Shown piece after piece: positions 1 through 7,277 of a stretch of 64,000 bases of DNA. A program made the position numbers and the translations under genes. The stretch comes from CBDDHT01 sp965227905 (GTDB lineage Bacteria > Pseudomonadota > Alphaproteobacteria > Rhizobiales > Methyloligellaceae), in NCBI GenBank assembly GCA_965227905.1, contig OZ245780.1, positions 1,984,001-2,048,000 of the forward strand. The letters run 5' to 3'. The notes under the pieces are model-generated. The model was given only the letters and a program-made list of their open reading frames with translations. It was not told where the DNA came from and ran no database searches. Position 1 is the first letter of the stretch; each line of letters opens with the position of its first letter.

Positions 1-374
1 ATGCCGCCGAAGAGATAAAGCCCGAGAGAGAGGTCGTCCGGATTCGACCGGTAATAGTCGAAGAAGCCATGCAGGCCTGCTCGTGCAGCCGCTCGTGGAT
101 CAGCACATTCTGCAATGCGTTCTTCCACCTCGCTCTTCAAAGCAGTGAGTGACTGTGACAGCACTGCTGCATAAAGCGCCTCCTTCCCGTCGAAATAGGG
201 GTAGATCGCGCCGGTTGTGCAGCCGGCTTCAGTGGCAATGGCGCGCATTGAAGTACGCTGCAAGCCTTCCCGACTAAAGACTGCCTTAGCTGCTTCGACA
301 ATGATTCTGCAGCGAACCTCGCGCAATGTCTCGCCGCGCCGCTGCTTTGCTCTGGTTGAAGCCGTTGTTGTCAT
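1..374 (-). CDS. TetR/AcrR-family transcriptional regulator, 3' end cut by the window
   Basis: Translating the minus strand from an ATG at 374 gives 124 residues that run off the window edge. The N-terminal half is a typical TetR DNA-binding domain: an amphipathic first helix around residues 15-35, then a helix-turn-helix around residues 38-62 containing TSMRAIATEAGCTTGAIYPY followed by FDGKEALY. The ligand-binding domain is mostly missing. The start lies 13 bases after the stop of the crotonase-family gene on the same strand, so the two are probably co-transcribed. Members usually repress their own operon until a small ligand binds, and the likely targets here are the crotonase gene and perhaps the divergent TRAP transporter. 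No clear Shine-Dalgarno precedes the ATG, which suggests translational coupling. Confidence 0.85.
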   Translation of the reverse strand, partial: MTTTASTRAKQRRGETLREVRCRIIVEAAKAVFSREGLQRTSMRAIATEAGCTTGAIYPYFDGKEALYAAVLSQSLTALKSEVEERIAECADPRAAARAGLHGFFDYYRSNPDDLSLGLYLFGG

Positions 375-387
375 GCGTGTGTCTGCG

Positions 388-1245
388 CTACTTCGGTGCA
401 TTGATCGGACGGTCGGCCGTCCAGTCATAAGTGCCCCGATCTCGGTCGCGGACCGCTTCCTGCCAGCCGACGGCCTCGGAACGTTTCTTGAAATTCTGAC
501 CTTCAGGGGAGTGGCGAGTGATACCGTCGAAGACCGTTGCGATCATCTGCGTGTTTTGCAGACCCATGGCATCGATCGCCTGATTGATCATCAGCTTCTG
601 CATCATGAGCTGATTGACGGGAACGCTGCAGAGCCGCTCTGCCAGCGCCTCCACCTCCTCGTCGAGCGCCTCATCCGTGACAGCCTTGTGGATCAGGCCG
701 ATCCGTTCGGCCTCCCGCCCATCGATCTTGTCGCCGGTAAACAGCATGCGTTTTGCCCCCTCGGCGCCGAGCCGGTAGACCCACATTGCCGTTGTCGGGC
801 AACCCCAGACCCGTGCAGGCATGTAGCCGATCTTTGCTGTCTCGGCCATGACCACCAGATCGGAGCAGAGCGCAATATCCGATCCGCCTGCAACAGCATA
901 ACCATGAACCTTGCAGATCACCGGACGGTAGCTGCGCCAAAGAGACATGAACAGCTCAGTGTTGCGCCGCATGAAGGCGTAATCCTTCATCGGATCCCAG
1001 GGCATCTCCTGCGTGACATCGTTCGGTCCTGCTGTCGAAGCGTAGGCCGTGAGATCGTAGCCGGCGCAGAACGCCCGGCCAGCACCGCTTAAGACGATGA
1101 CGTGAATTGCCTCATCCGCATTTGCCCTGGCTACGCAGTCGGCGAGCTCTTCGGGTAGATCCTGATCAATCGCATTCAGAACGTCAGGTCTATTCAGTGT
1201 GATGCGCCCGACACGACCTTCTTTCTCAAAAATCACTTTCGACAT
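388..1245 (-). CDS. Enoyl-CoA hydratase/isomerase (crotonase) family protein with altered catalytic residues
   Basis: The 285-residue product has the full crotonase fold: the N-terminal ITLNRPDVLNAI strand, the oxyanion-hole segment GAGRAFCAGYDL near residues 54-65, and VHGYAVAGGSDIALCSDL near residues 113-130. Family enzymes act on acyl-CoA thioesters. The two glutamates that mark true hydratases (rat positions 144 and 164) are Asp123 and Ala144 here by motif alignment, so water addition to an enoyl-CoA is doubtful; an isomerase, hydrolase or C-C cleaving role is possible. A good Shine-Dalgarno (GAGGGAAGG) precedes the ATG. The gene reads into the TetR regulator and away from the TRAP transporter, which suggests that the three form one substrate-responsive locus. 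Substrate unknown. Confidence 0.85.
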   Translation of the reverse strand: MSKVIFEKEGRVGRITLNRPDVLNAIDQDLPEELADCVARANADEAIHVIVLSGAGRAFCAGYDLTAYASTAGPNDVTQEMPWDPMKDYAFMRRNTELFMSLWRSYRPVICKVHGYAVAGGSDIALCSDLVVMAETAKIGYMPARVWGCPTTAMWVYRLGAEGAKRMLFTGDKIDGREAERIGLIHKAVTDEALDEEVEALAERLCSVPVNQLMMQKLMINQAIDAMGLQNTQMIATVFDGITRHSPEGQNFKKRSEAVGWQEAVRDRDRGTYDWTADRPINAPK

Positions 1246-1532
1246 TGCTCACCTTCCCTCAATCGTCTCAACTCGGACGAGCATGAAAATAACAATGTTA
1301 TATACAGATACAATAGTTATGAAGTTTTGTTCCATCTGCGTTGCAGCAAGTCGGCTTATCACCCGAAGGACTAAAGCCGTCGCCTGTTGCTTAAGTTGTT
1401 GACGCCGGGCTAGCCTGCCGCCAGGCGGATTGGGTTCTGTCGGACACGGTGTTGGCCGGACCCGGTGCATCTCCGCTCTCAAAGACGCGGCCGGCTAGGC
1501 GGCGGCGCATTTCGATCCTTGGGAGGATTACA
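1246..1532. promoter_or_regulatory. Divergent promoter region with an AT-rich palindrome
   Basis: This region separates the divergent crotonase and dctP genes and must carry both promoters. It contains one markedly AT-rich patch (about 1285-1325). Inside it, ATAACAATGTTAT at 1289-1301 is a perfect palindrome with 5-base arms and a 3-base centre, a reasonable size for half of a TetR-type operator. The assignment to the neighbouring TetR protein is inference; no -35/-10 pair could be chosen with confidence. Confidence 0.35.
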
Positions 1533-2570
1533 ATGAAGAAAGTTCTGGGAGCCTTGGCTCTTGCCTCGGCCGTTGTGTTCACTGGTATGCCCACGGCGGA
1601 CGCGAAGGTCCGCTTGAAAATGGGTTCGACCTTTCCGAGCAAGCTCGTCCAGCTTGGGGCTATGGGCCGCGAGCTTGAAAAGTCCGTCGACCGGATTTCA
1701 GGCGGCGACATTCAGCTCAAATTCTTCGAGCCCAAGGCCCTTGTGCCGGCATTGGAGCTATTCGATGCCGTCAAAAGCGGTTCGGTCGATGCCGGATGGT
1801 CGACGCCCGGATACTGGCAGGGCAAGGAACCGGCATTGGCCCTGTTTTCCGCTGTACCGTTCGGGCCGAGCACCGGCGAATATGCCGCCTGGCTGTTCTT
1901 CGGCGGTGGCGAGAAAATGATGCAGAAGATCTACGCCAAGCACAACATTCACTCGATGATCTGCGGCGTGATCGCGCCCGAGGCCTCGGGCTGGTTCCGT
2001 GAAGAAATCAAGTCCATCGATCAGCTCAAAGGCAAGAAGATGCGCTTCTTCGGCCTTGGTGCAAAGGTCATGCAGAAACTCGGCGTCGATACACAGCTTC
2101 TTGCTGGCGCCGATATCTACCCAGCGCTTGAGCGCGGCACGATCGACGCGACCGAATTCTCCATGCCGGCGATCGATCTCAACCTCGGATTCTATCAGGT
2201 TGCCAAGCACTACTACTTCCCTGGATGGCATCAGCAGTCGACCATGTTCGAGCTGATGATGAACAAGGGCAAATGGGACAAGCTCAACAAGACGCAAAAG
2301 GCACAGATCGAAACCGCATGCCGGGCCAATGTGACCTTCGGCATGGCGCAGGGTGAAGCGATCCAGGGCAAAGCCCTCAAGACGCTCAAGGAAAAGGGCG
2401 TCACGATCCACCGCTGGCCCGAATCCGAGCTCGCCAAGATCAAGGCGGCATGGGACGAAGTAGCCGCGGAAATTGCCGGCAAAGATGCGTCCTTCAAAGA
2501 AGCCAGGGACTCCCTTCAGGCCTTCCGCGCCGACTATAAAATCTGGGGCGATCTCGGATATCTGAAATAG
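1533..2570 (+). CDS. dctP: TRAP transporter periplasmic substrate-binding protein (DctP family)
   Basis: The 345-residue protein captures a substrate, usually an organic acid, in the periplasm for the DctQM membrane unit. ATG at 1533 is chosen over the longer frame because GGGAGGATT lies just upstream and a typical Sec signal peptide follows (KK, a hydrophobic stretch to about residue 20, then ADA). The body carries DctP-family features: FEPKALVPALELFDAVKSG, LKGKKMRFFGLGAKVM with the binding-site Arg near residue 172, and YYFPGWHQQSTMFELMMNKG. The YYFPGWH segment resembles the alpha-keto-acid/mannitol-chloroaromatic branch (TakP/FcbT1), which fits the large DctM downstream. It is the first gene of a dctPQM operon. 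Substrate unknown, probably a mono- or keto-carboxylate. Confidence 0.93.
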   Translation: MKKVLGALALASAVVFTGMPTADAKVRLKMGSTFPSKLVQLGAMGRELEKSVDRISGGDIQLKFFEPKALVPALELFDAVKSGSVDAGWSTPGYWQGKEPALALFSAVPFGPSTGEYAAWLFFGGGEKMMQKIYAKHNIHSMICGVIAPEASGWFREEIKSIDQLKGKKMRFFGLGAKVMQKLGVDTQLLAGADIYPALERGTIDATEFSMPAIDLNLGFYQVAKHYYFPGWHQQSTMFELMMNKGKWDKLNKTQKAQIETACRANVTFGMAQGEAIQGKALKTLKEKGVTIHRWPESELAKIKAAWDEVAAEIAGKDASFKEARDSLQAFRADYKIWGDLGYLK

Positions 2571-2590
2571 GCGATGTTTGAACAGATGAT

Positions 2591-2618
2591 GCGTCGAGAC
2601 CTTTTAGGTCTCGGCGTC
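2591..2618 (+). promoter_or_regulatory. Intercistronic hairpin between dctP and dctQ
   Basis: CGAGACC at 2595-2601 pairs perfectly with GGTCTCG at 2607-2613 around a 5-base loop. The stem extends outward with a wobble pair and one bulge to about 14 pairs. No T-tract follows, and dctQ begins 76 bases beyond the perfect stem. Hairpins here commonly protect the upstream message or attenuate readthrough, so that the binding protein is made in excess over the membrane subunits. Confidence 0.55.
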
Positions 2619-2688
2619 ATCATGGCCTGTGTGTGTCGCATGCGGGCGAACGCCTGGTTTTTCGACGCACAATGAGGAGACGAGCGCA

Positions 2689-3252
2689 ATGGGGGCATTG
2701 CTCAAGCTGGCGCGCGCAATCGAATGGCTTCTTGCTGTCATCGCAAAGATCGGGGCAGCGGCTGGGCTGTTGCTCGTGTTCGTCGTCGTGTTCGACGTGG
2801 TGACGCGTTACTTTGGTGTTCCGAAACCGTTTGGCTTGAATTCGACCCAGGTTCAGGAATCGGAATTCTGGCTACATACCGTGCTCTTCTCGCTGGTCAT
2901 CGGATATGCCTACATGTGCCAATCGCATGTCCGCATTGATCTTATTCGCGACCGACTGAGCCCGCGCGCCAAATACATTCTCGAGATACTTGGCTGCCTG
3001 CTTTTCCTGATGCCCTTCTGCCTCGTCGCGATCAACTATCATTTCCATTATGTCTACGCGTCTTATCTGGAGGGCGAGGTTTCCAAGTCCGTCATCGGCT
3101 TGTCCCATATCTGGATCTTGAAGGCGTTTCTGCCGACTTTGTTCATTCTCCTGCTGCTCGCTGCAATCGCACAGCTCATCCGGTCGGTTGCCGGATTGAT
3201 GGGTCGGTTGCCTGACGACGAAGCCGCGCGAACGATCGGCGGAGGTCACTAG
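2689..3252 (+). CDS. dctQ: TRAP transporter small membrane subunit (DctQ family)
   Basis: A 187-residue inner-membrane protein with four hydrophobic segments (about residues 15-40, 60-80, 105-125 and 145-165), the DctQ topology. ATG at 2689 follows GAGGAG at an ideal distance; a longer in-frame start at 2629 has no ribosome site. WLHTVLFSLVIGYAYMCQSHVRIDLIRDRL matches the conserved family core (position about 62-91), in which an Arg-Ile-Asp follows the second membrane segment. DctQ anchors the complex and helps gate the sodium-driven DctM. The stop is separated from the dctM start by two bases, so the pair is translationally coupled. Confidence 0.92.
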   Translation: MGALLKLARAIEWLLAVIAKIGAAAGLLLVFVVVFDVVTRYFGVPKPFGLNSTQVQESEFWLHTVLFSLVIGYAYMCQSHVRIDLIRDRLSPRAKYILEILGCLLFLMPFCLVAINYHFHYVYASYLEGEVSKSVIGLSHIWILKAFLPTLFILLLLAAIAQLIRSVAGLMGRLPDDEAARTIGGGH

Positions 3253-3254
3253 AG

Positions 3255-4727
3255 ATGGATTTCATCGATCTCCTGCCGATCTTCATGTTCGCGGCCCTCG
3301 GTTTGCTTCTTTTCTCGGGCTATCCGGTCGCGTTCGTCCTTGCCGGCGTCGGCCTTTCGTTCGCGACGATCGGCATTTATGTCGATGTCTTTTCGCCAGC
3401 CCAGTTCGGTTCGATACCGTCGCGTATCTTCGGCGATCTGGCCGAAAACCTCATCCTGACGGCGATCCCCATGTTTATTCTCATGGGAACGGTTCTGGAG
3501 CGGTCCGGCGTTGCGCGCGATCTTCTGAACTGCCTGCAGGTTCTGCTCCGCCGCGTGCCCGGAGGATTGGCACTGTCGGTCACCATCATGGGAACGATCA
3601 TGGCGGCGACGACCGGTATCATCGGCGCTTCGGTCGTCATGATGACCCTCCTGGCGCTACCTGTAATGCTGGAGCGGCGCTACAGCGTGCCGCTCGCGAC
3701 AGGAACCATCGCGGCCTCGGGCACGCTCGGGATATTGATCCCTCCCTCGATCATGCTGGTGATCATGGCGGATCTCCTCGCGAAATCCGTCGGGAACATG
3801 TTCGTCGCCGCGTTCTTCCCGGGCCTCATCCTGGCCGGCCTCTACATTCTCTATATTCTGATCCTCTGCCGGTTCAAGCCAAGCCTGGCACCTTTGCCGG
3901 ATGGCCAGTTCGGACCGGAAACCAAGCTGGGTGTCGGGTTCATGGTGTTGCGGAGTTTCATACCTCCGCTCTTTCTGATTTTCCTGGTTCTCGGTTCGAT
4001 CCTGTTGGGATGGGCGACACCGACAGAGGCAGCAGGCGTCGGGGCTGCGGGCGCAATTTTCCTCGCGTTTTTCAATCTGGTGGTATTGCCGACGTTCGGT
4101 GTTGCTGAGCAGGATTTCAGCCATCCGGACGAGATCAAAGACATCATCGACGCCGATCCGACAGGGGAGGGCTTTTGGGGCGAGTGCAAGCATTTCGGTC
4201 GCGTGATCTGGGACGCAGGCAAAGGCACGGCTCAGACCAATGCCATGCTGTTCGCCCTCTTCATCGGCGCCACCGTCTTCAGCTATGTCTTCCGTTCGCT
4301 AGGAGGCGATGACATCGTCATCGATCTCGTCGAGGCTCTTGGTTTCGGATCCTGGGGTCTGTTGCTTCTGATCATGGGGATCGTCTTCATCCTCGGCTTC
4401 TTCTTCGACTGGATCGAGATCACACTGATCGTTCTTCCCGTCTTTACCCCGATCATCACCGAACTGGATTTCGGCGATCACGTCGACAAGTTCGAAGTGG
4501 TGTACTGGTTCGCAATCCTGATGGCTGTCAACCTGCAGACATCGTTCCTGACGCCGCCCTTTGGCTTCGCGCTCTTCTATTTGAAAGCGGTCGCGCCGCC
4601 GGAAGTGAAGATCCAGCAGGTCTATAAGGGGATCATTCCCTTCGTTCTCCTACAACTCACGGGTCTTGGACTAGTGCTGGCGTTTCCCGAGATCGCGCTT
4701 TGGTTGCCGCGGGTGATGTTGAATTGA
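3255..4727 (+). CDS. dctM: TRAP transporter large membrane subunit (DctM family, large type)
   Basis: The 490-residue polytopic protein is the ion-driven permease of the TRAP system. It starts with a hydrophobic first helix and shows the DctM signatures: IPMFILMGTVLERSGVARDL near residue 72, the GTIMAATTGIIGASVVMM loop near residue 113, IPPSIMLVIMADLL near residue 158, and GWATPTEAAGVGAAGAI near residue 250. It exceeds the usual ~430 residues because of a hydrophilic insert at about residues 280-325 (FSHPDEIKDIIDADPTGEGF and on), typical of the mannitol/chloroaromatic (FcbT3, COG4664) branch. The gene converges on the following SDR gene with only 8 bases between their stops. Confidence 0.93.
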   Translation: MDFIDLLPIFMFAALGLLLFSGYPVAFVLAGVGLSFATIGIYVDVFSPAQFGSIPSRIFGDLAENLILTAIPMFILMGTVLERSGVARDLLNCLQVLLRRVPGGLALSVTIMGTIMAATTGIIGASVVMMTLLALPVMLERRYSVPLATGTIAASGTLGILIPPSIMLVIMADLLAKSVGNMFVAAFFPGLILAGLYILYILILCRFKPSLAPLPDGQFGPETKLGVGFMVLRSFIPPLFLIFLVLGSILLGWATPTEAAGVGAAGAIFLAFFNLVVLPTFGVAEQDFSHPDEIKDIIDADPTGEGFWGECKHFGRVIWDAGKGTAQTNAMLFALFIGATVFSYVFRSLGGDDIVIDLVEALGFGSWGLLLLIMGIVFILGFFFDWIEITLIVLPVFTPIITELDFGDHVDKFEVVYWFAILMAVNLQTSFLTPPFGFALFYLKAVAPPEVKIQQVYKGIIPFVLLQLTGLGLVLAFPEIALWLPRVMLN

Positions 4728-4735
4728 TGCGCAGC

Positions 4736-5509
4736 TTATCCGAGCGAGAGGCTTGCACCGCCGTCCACTGAAAGGACGGAGCCGGTCATGAAGGAACCGG
4801 CGTCGGAGGCAAGGAGCAGGAGAGGGCCGTCCAGCTCTTCCAGATTGCCGACGCGTGCTTGCGGAACGCTGGCAATGATCCGTTTTCCGGCATCGGAGCT
4901 GAGAAAGCCTCTGTTGAGATCGGTCGCGAAGTAGCCCGGCGCGAGCGCATTGACCCGGATATTGTCGCGCGTGACTTCGAGCGCCATCGCTCTGGTGAGC
5001 TGGATAACGGCTGCTTTCGATACGGCATAAGCGGAAACCGAGCGCAGCACAGCCAGTCCAAGAACCGATGCGATGTTGACGATCGACCCGCCAGTCTTGG
5101 CAGCGCGCATCCGCCGGCCCGCCTCTCGAGCAACCCGGGCCACACCGTCGAGATTGACGTCCAACGTTTGTCGCCATTCCTCCTCGCTCATATCTAAGAA
5201 CGGTGTTCGGCTTGGAACGCCGGCATTGTTGACAAGGACCGTTATAGGTCCAAACACCGCCTCCGCTTCATCAAAGGCTGCCGCGACCGAATGATGATCT
5301 GTGACATCCATGACCACGGGAACGGCAGCTCCACCGGCAGCCGTGACTAGTTCCGCAGTTTCATCCAGTTTCTCGCGCCGCCGTGCTGCAACCGCGACCT
5401 GCGCGCCCGCGTGCGTGAGTGTCGCTGCGAAATGCCGACCGAGACCGCTCGATGCACCGGTGACGAGCGCGGTTTGACCCTCCAGAGAGAAGTGTTCCGA
5501 TAGGCTCAT
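4736..5509 (-). CDS. Short-chain dehydrogenase/reductase (SDR)
   Basis: A 257-residue classical SDR. The NAD(P)-binding motif TGASSGLG lies near residue 18, the NNAG motif near residue 93, and the catalytic Tyr-x-x-x-Lys is YAVSK near residue 158. The C-terminal PG-x-F-x-T-D and SVDGG segments are also standard. An Arg-rich stretch after the second strand (AARRREK) favours NADP over NAD. The ATG at 5509 is preferred to the upstream ATG at 5557 because the SDR fold begins right after it and an AGGGAC site precedes it. The gene stands alone on the minus strand between dctM and the MFS gene, so the substrate cannot be inferred; a hydroxyacid or ketone oxidoreductase working with the TRAP locus is possible. 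Confidence 0.88.
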   Translation of the reverse strand: MSLSEHFSLEGQTALVTGASSGLGRHFAATLTHAGAQVAVAARRREKLDETAELVTAAGGAAVPVVMDVTDHHSVAAAFDEAEAVFGPITVLVNNAGVPSRTPFLDMSEEEWRQTLDVNLDGVARVAREAGRRMRAAKTGGSIVNIASVLGLAVLRSVSAYAVSKAAVIQLTRAMALEVTRDNIRVNALAPGYFATDLNRGFLSSDAGKRIIASVPQARVGNLEELDGPLLLLASDAGSFMTGSVLSVDGGASLSLG

Positions 5510-5597
5510 GATTGCGTGTCCCTGCTTGCCAAGGTTGCCATGACTACACTTGATCACTCGGCTTAGAAAGATCCGTAAGGATCAAGCTGCAGATTGC

Positions 5598-7211
5598 TCA
5601 ATTGGTATCCGCGGCAAGGTAGTGCGTCACCACTGGGGTATCATCGCCGACATGCAGGGCGTGGATCTTCTCCTGGAGGGCACGGTCGGCCTCTGTGACC
5701 CGTTCATGATGACGCAGATGTGCGAGCCAGGATGCCTCGCTGAAATACTCAAGATACCGGCCAGGTTTGGCAGCATCCTCGAAGAGGCCCCAGGCAAAAG
5801 CGCCATCGCGCCGTCGTGCATCCCGGAGTTCATCCATCAGGGAGACGAACATCGCCTTGTTTTCGGAATCGATGAGATATTCGACAGTTACCATGACGGG
5901 GCCACGATCCGGCTCGATGTCTTCTGCGACAAGCGGCACCGGCCAATGGGACGACGGGGAGAAGTCGAGATCTGCACCTTGTTGCAGTTTCGCGGGCCAA
6001 GACACGGCGGCGCCAAGCAGCGCGCCGGCCGCAGCGATCAAGAGTGTTGTGGGAATTCCAGCTATTGATGCGATCTGACCCCAGATCACGCTGCCCAAGG
6101 TCATGGCCCCGAAGAAAATCGTTATGAAGATCGAGAGGCCACGTGCGCGGACCCAGTCCGGCAGAGCGACTTGTGCCGAGACATTGAGGCTGGACAACAC
6201 GGCAATCCAGGACGCGCCGGCGATCAGGCTTGCCGCCGTCGCCGCCTCTGATCGATTCACCAATGCGAATACGACAAGCACGATTGCCGTGCCCCCAGTG
6301 CCCGCAGCAACGAGCCCGTCGGCACCGAGCCAGGCCTTCAGCTTAGGCAACAACAAAGCCCCGATAACGGCGCCAAGACCGACAGCGCCCAGCATTGTGC
6401 CGTAGAGCGTCGGTCCGCCCTCCAGTTCCTGGCGCGCAATAAGCGGCAATAAGGCCCAGTAGGCACTGGCAAAAAGGAAGAAAGCAATTGCCCGCAACAG
6501 TGTCGATCGCAATGGGCCGCTCGAACGCGCATAGCGTAGGCCGGCGCGGATCGCGCTCCAGAGGCGCTCAGCGGGAAGATGACTTTCTTTTTTCGGAGCC
6601 GGCCGCCACCAGAACAGAGCGGAAATCACAACAAGAAAGCTGATTGCGTTTAGAAGGTAGGGCCATGCAATGCCGAAGGTGGAGATGATGATCCCGGCAA
6701 GGGCCGGCCCGATCGCTCGGCTTATATTGATGCCGACGCTGTTGAGTGCGACAGCGGGTTGCAATTTGGAAGCTGGTACCAGCTGCGGCACGATGGCCTG
6801 CCAGGCCGGCGCAACGAATGCGGCCCCGGCACCAGAGAGGAACGTGAAGCTGAGCAGCAGTGCTGGGGTGACCAAATCAGATTGAACCATTGCGCCAAGT
6901 GCGAAAGTGGCAACTGCTAGACATGCCATGACAGCGATGAGCAGGCGCCGCCTGTCGACGAGGTCTGCAAAGGCTCCAGCCGGGAGTGCGAACAGGAAGA
7001 CCGGCAGGGTTGTCGCCGCCTGAACCATTGCCACCATCAAAGGCGAAGGCGATAGGGACGTCATGAGCCAGCCGGATGCGACGTCATGCATCCATGTGCC
7101 GACATTCGAGATAACAGTTGCGGTCCATAGAACCACGAAAGCGGGGTGGGCGAAGGGCGACCAGGATGAGGTTTGCGTTTTTGGTTTTGCCAGATCGCTT
7201 GTCTCGGTCAT
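5598..7211 (-). CDS. MFS transporter (EntS/MFS_3 type) with C-terminal antibiotic-monooxygenase-like domain
   Basis: About 420 N-terminal residues form a 12-helix major-facilitator exporter of the EntS/DUF894 branch. The segment FRxxWTATVISNVGTWMHDV-like near residue 25 and the DLVDRRRLL loop between helices 2 and 3 are characteristic. The last ~105 residues form a soluble alpha/beta unit (VTVEYLIDSENKAMF, RRDGAFAWGLFEDAAKPGRY, LRHHERVTEADRAL), which resembles the dimeric alpha-beta barrel of antibiotic-biosynthesis monooxygenases. This extension is recurrent in MFS_3 proteins. Start 7211 (MTETSDL) is preferred; a longer start at 7244 is possible. Last gene of the putative isochorismatase-amidohydrolase-MFS operon. 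Substrate unknown. Confidence 0.86.
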   Translation of the reverse strand: MTETSDLAKPKTQTSSWSPFAHPAFVVLWTATVISNVGTWMHDVASGWLMTSLSPSPLMVAMVQAATTLPVFLFALPAGAFADLVDRRRLLIAVMACLAVATFALGAMVQSDLVTPALLLSFTFLSGAGAAFVAPAWQAIVPQLVPASKLQPAVALNSVGINISRAIGPALAGIIISTFGIAWPYLLNAISFLVVISALFWWRPAPKKESHLPAERLWSAIRAGLRYARSSGPLRSTLLRAIAFFLFASAYWALLPLIARQELEGGPTLYGTMLGAVGLGAVIGALLLPKLKAWLGADGLVAAGTGGTAIVLVVFALVNRSEAATAASLIAGASWIAVLSSLNVSAQVALPDWVRARGLSIFITIFFGAMTLGSVIWGQIASIAGIPTTLLIAAAGALLGAAVSWPAKLQQGADLDFSPSSHWPVPLVAEDIEPDRGPVMVTVEYLIDSENKAMFVSLMDELRDARRRDGAFAWGLFEDAAKPGRYLEYFSEASWLAHLRHHERVTEADRALQEKIHALHVGDDTPVVTHYLAADTN

Positions 7212-7277
7212 TGTGGAATGGCCAACGGTCGAGTCGACCGGCAAACCAATGTCTGCCGGCCGTTCATCGGTGCTATC

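Noticed and set aside
217..1092. Long plus-strand open frame over the crotonase and TetR genes
   Set aside because: It is antisense to two genes with clear family motifs and has no ribosome site or domain of its own.
1289..1301. Certain TetR operator
   Set aside because: The palindrome is short and AT-rich and could be chance or part of a promoter; kept only as a candidate.
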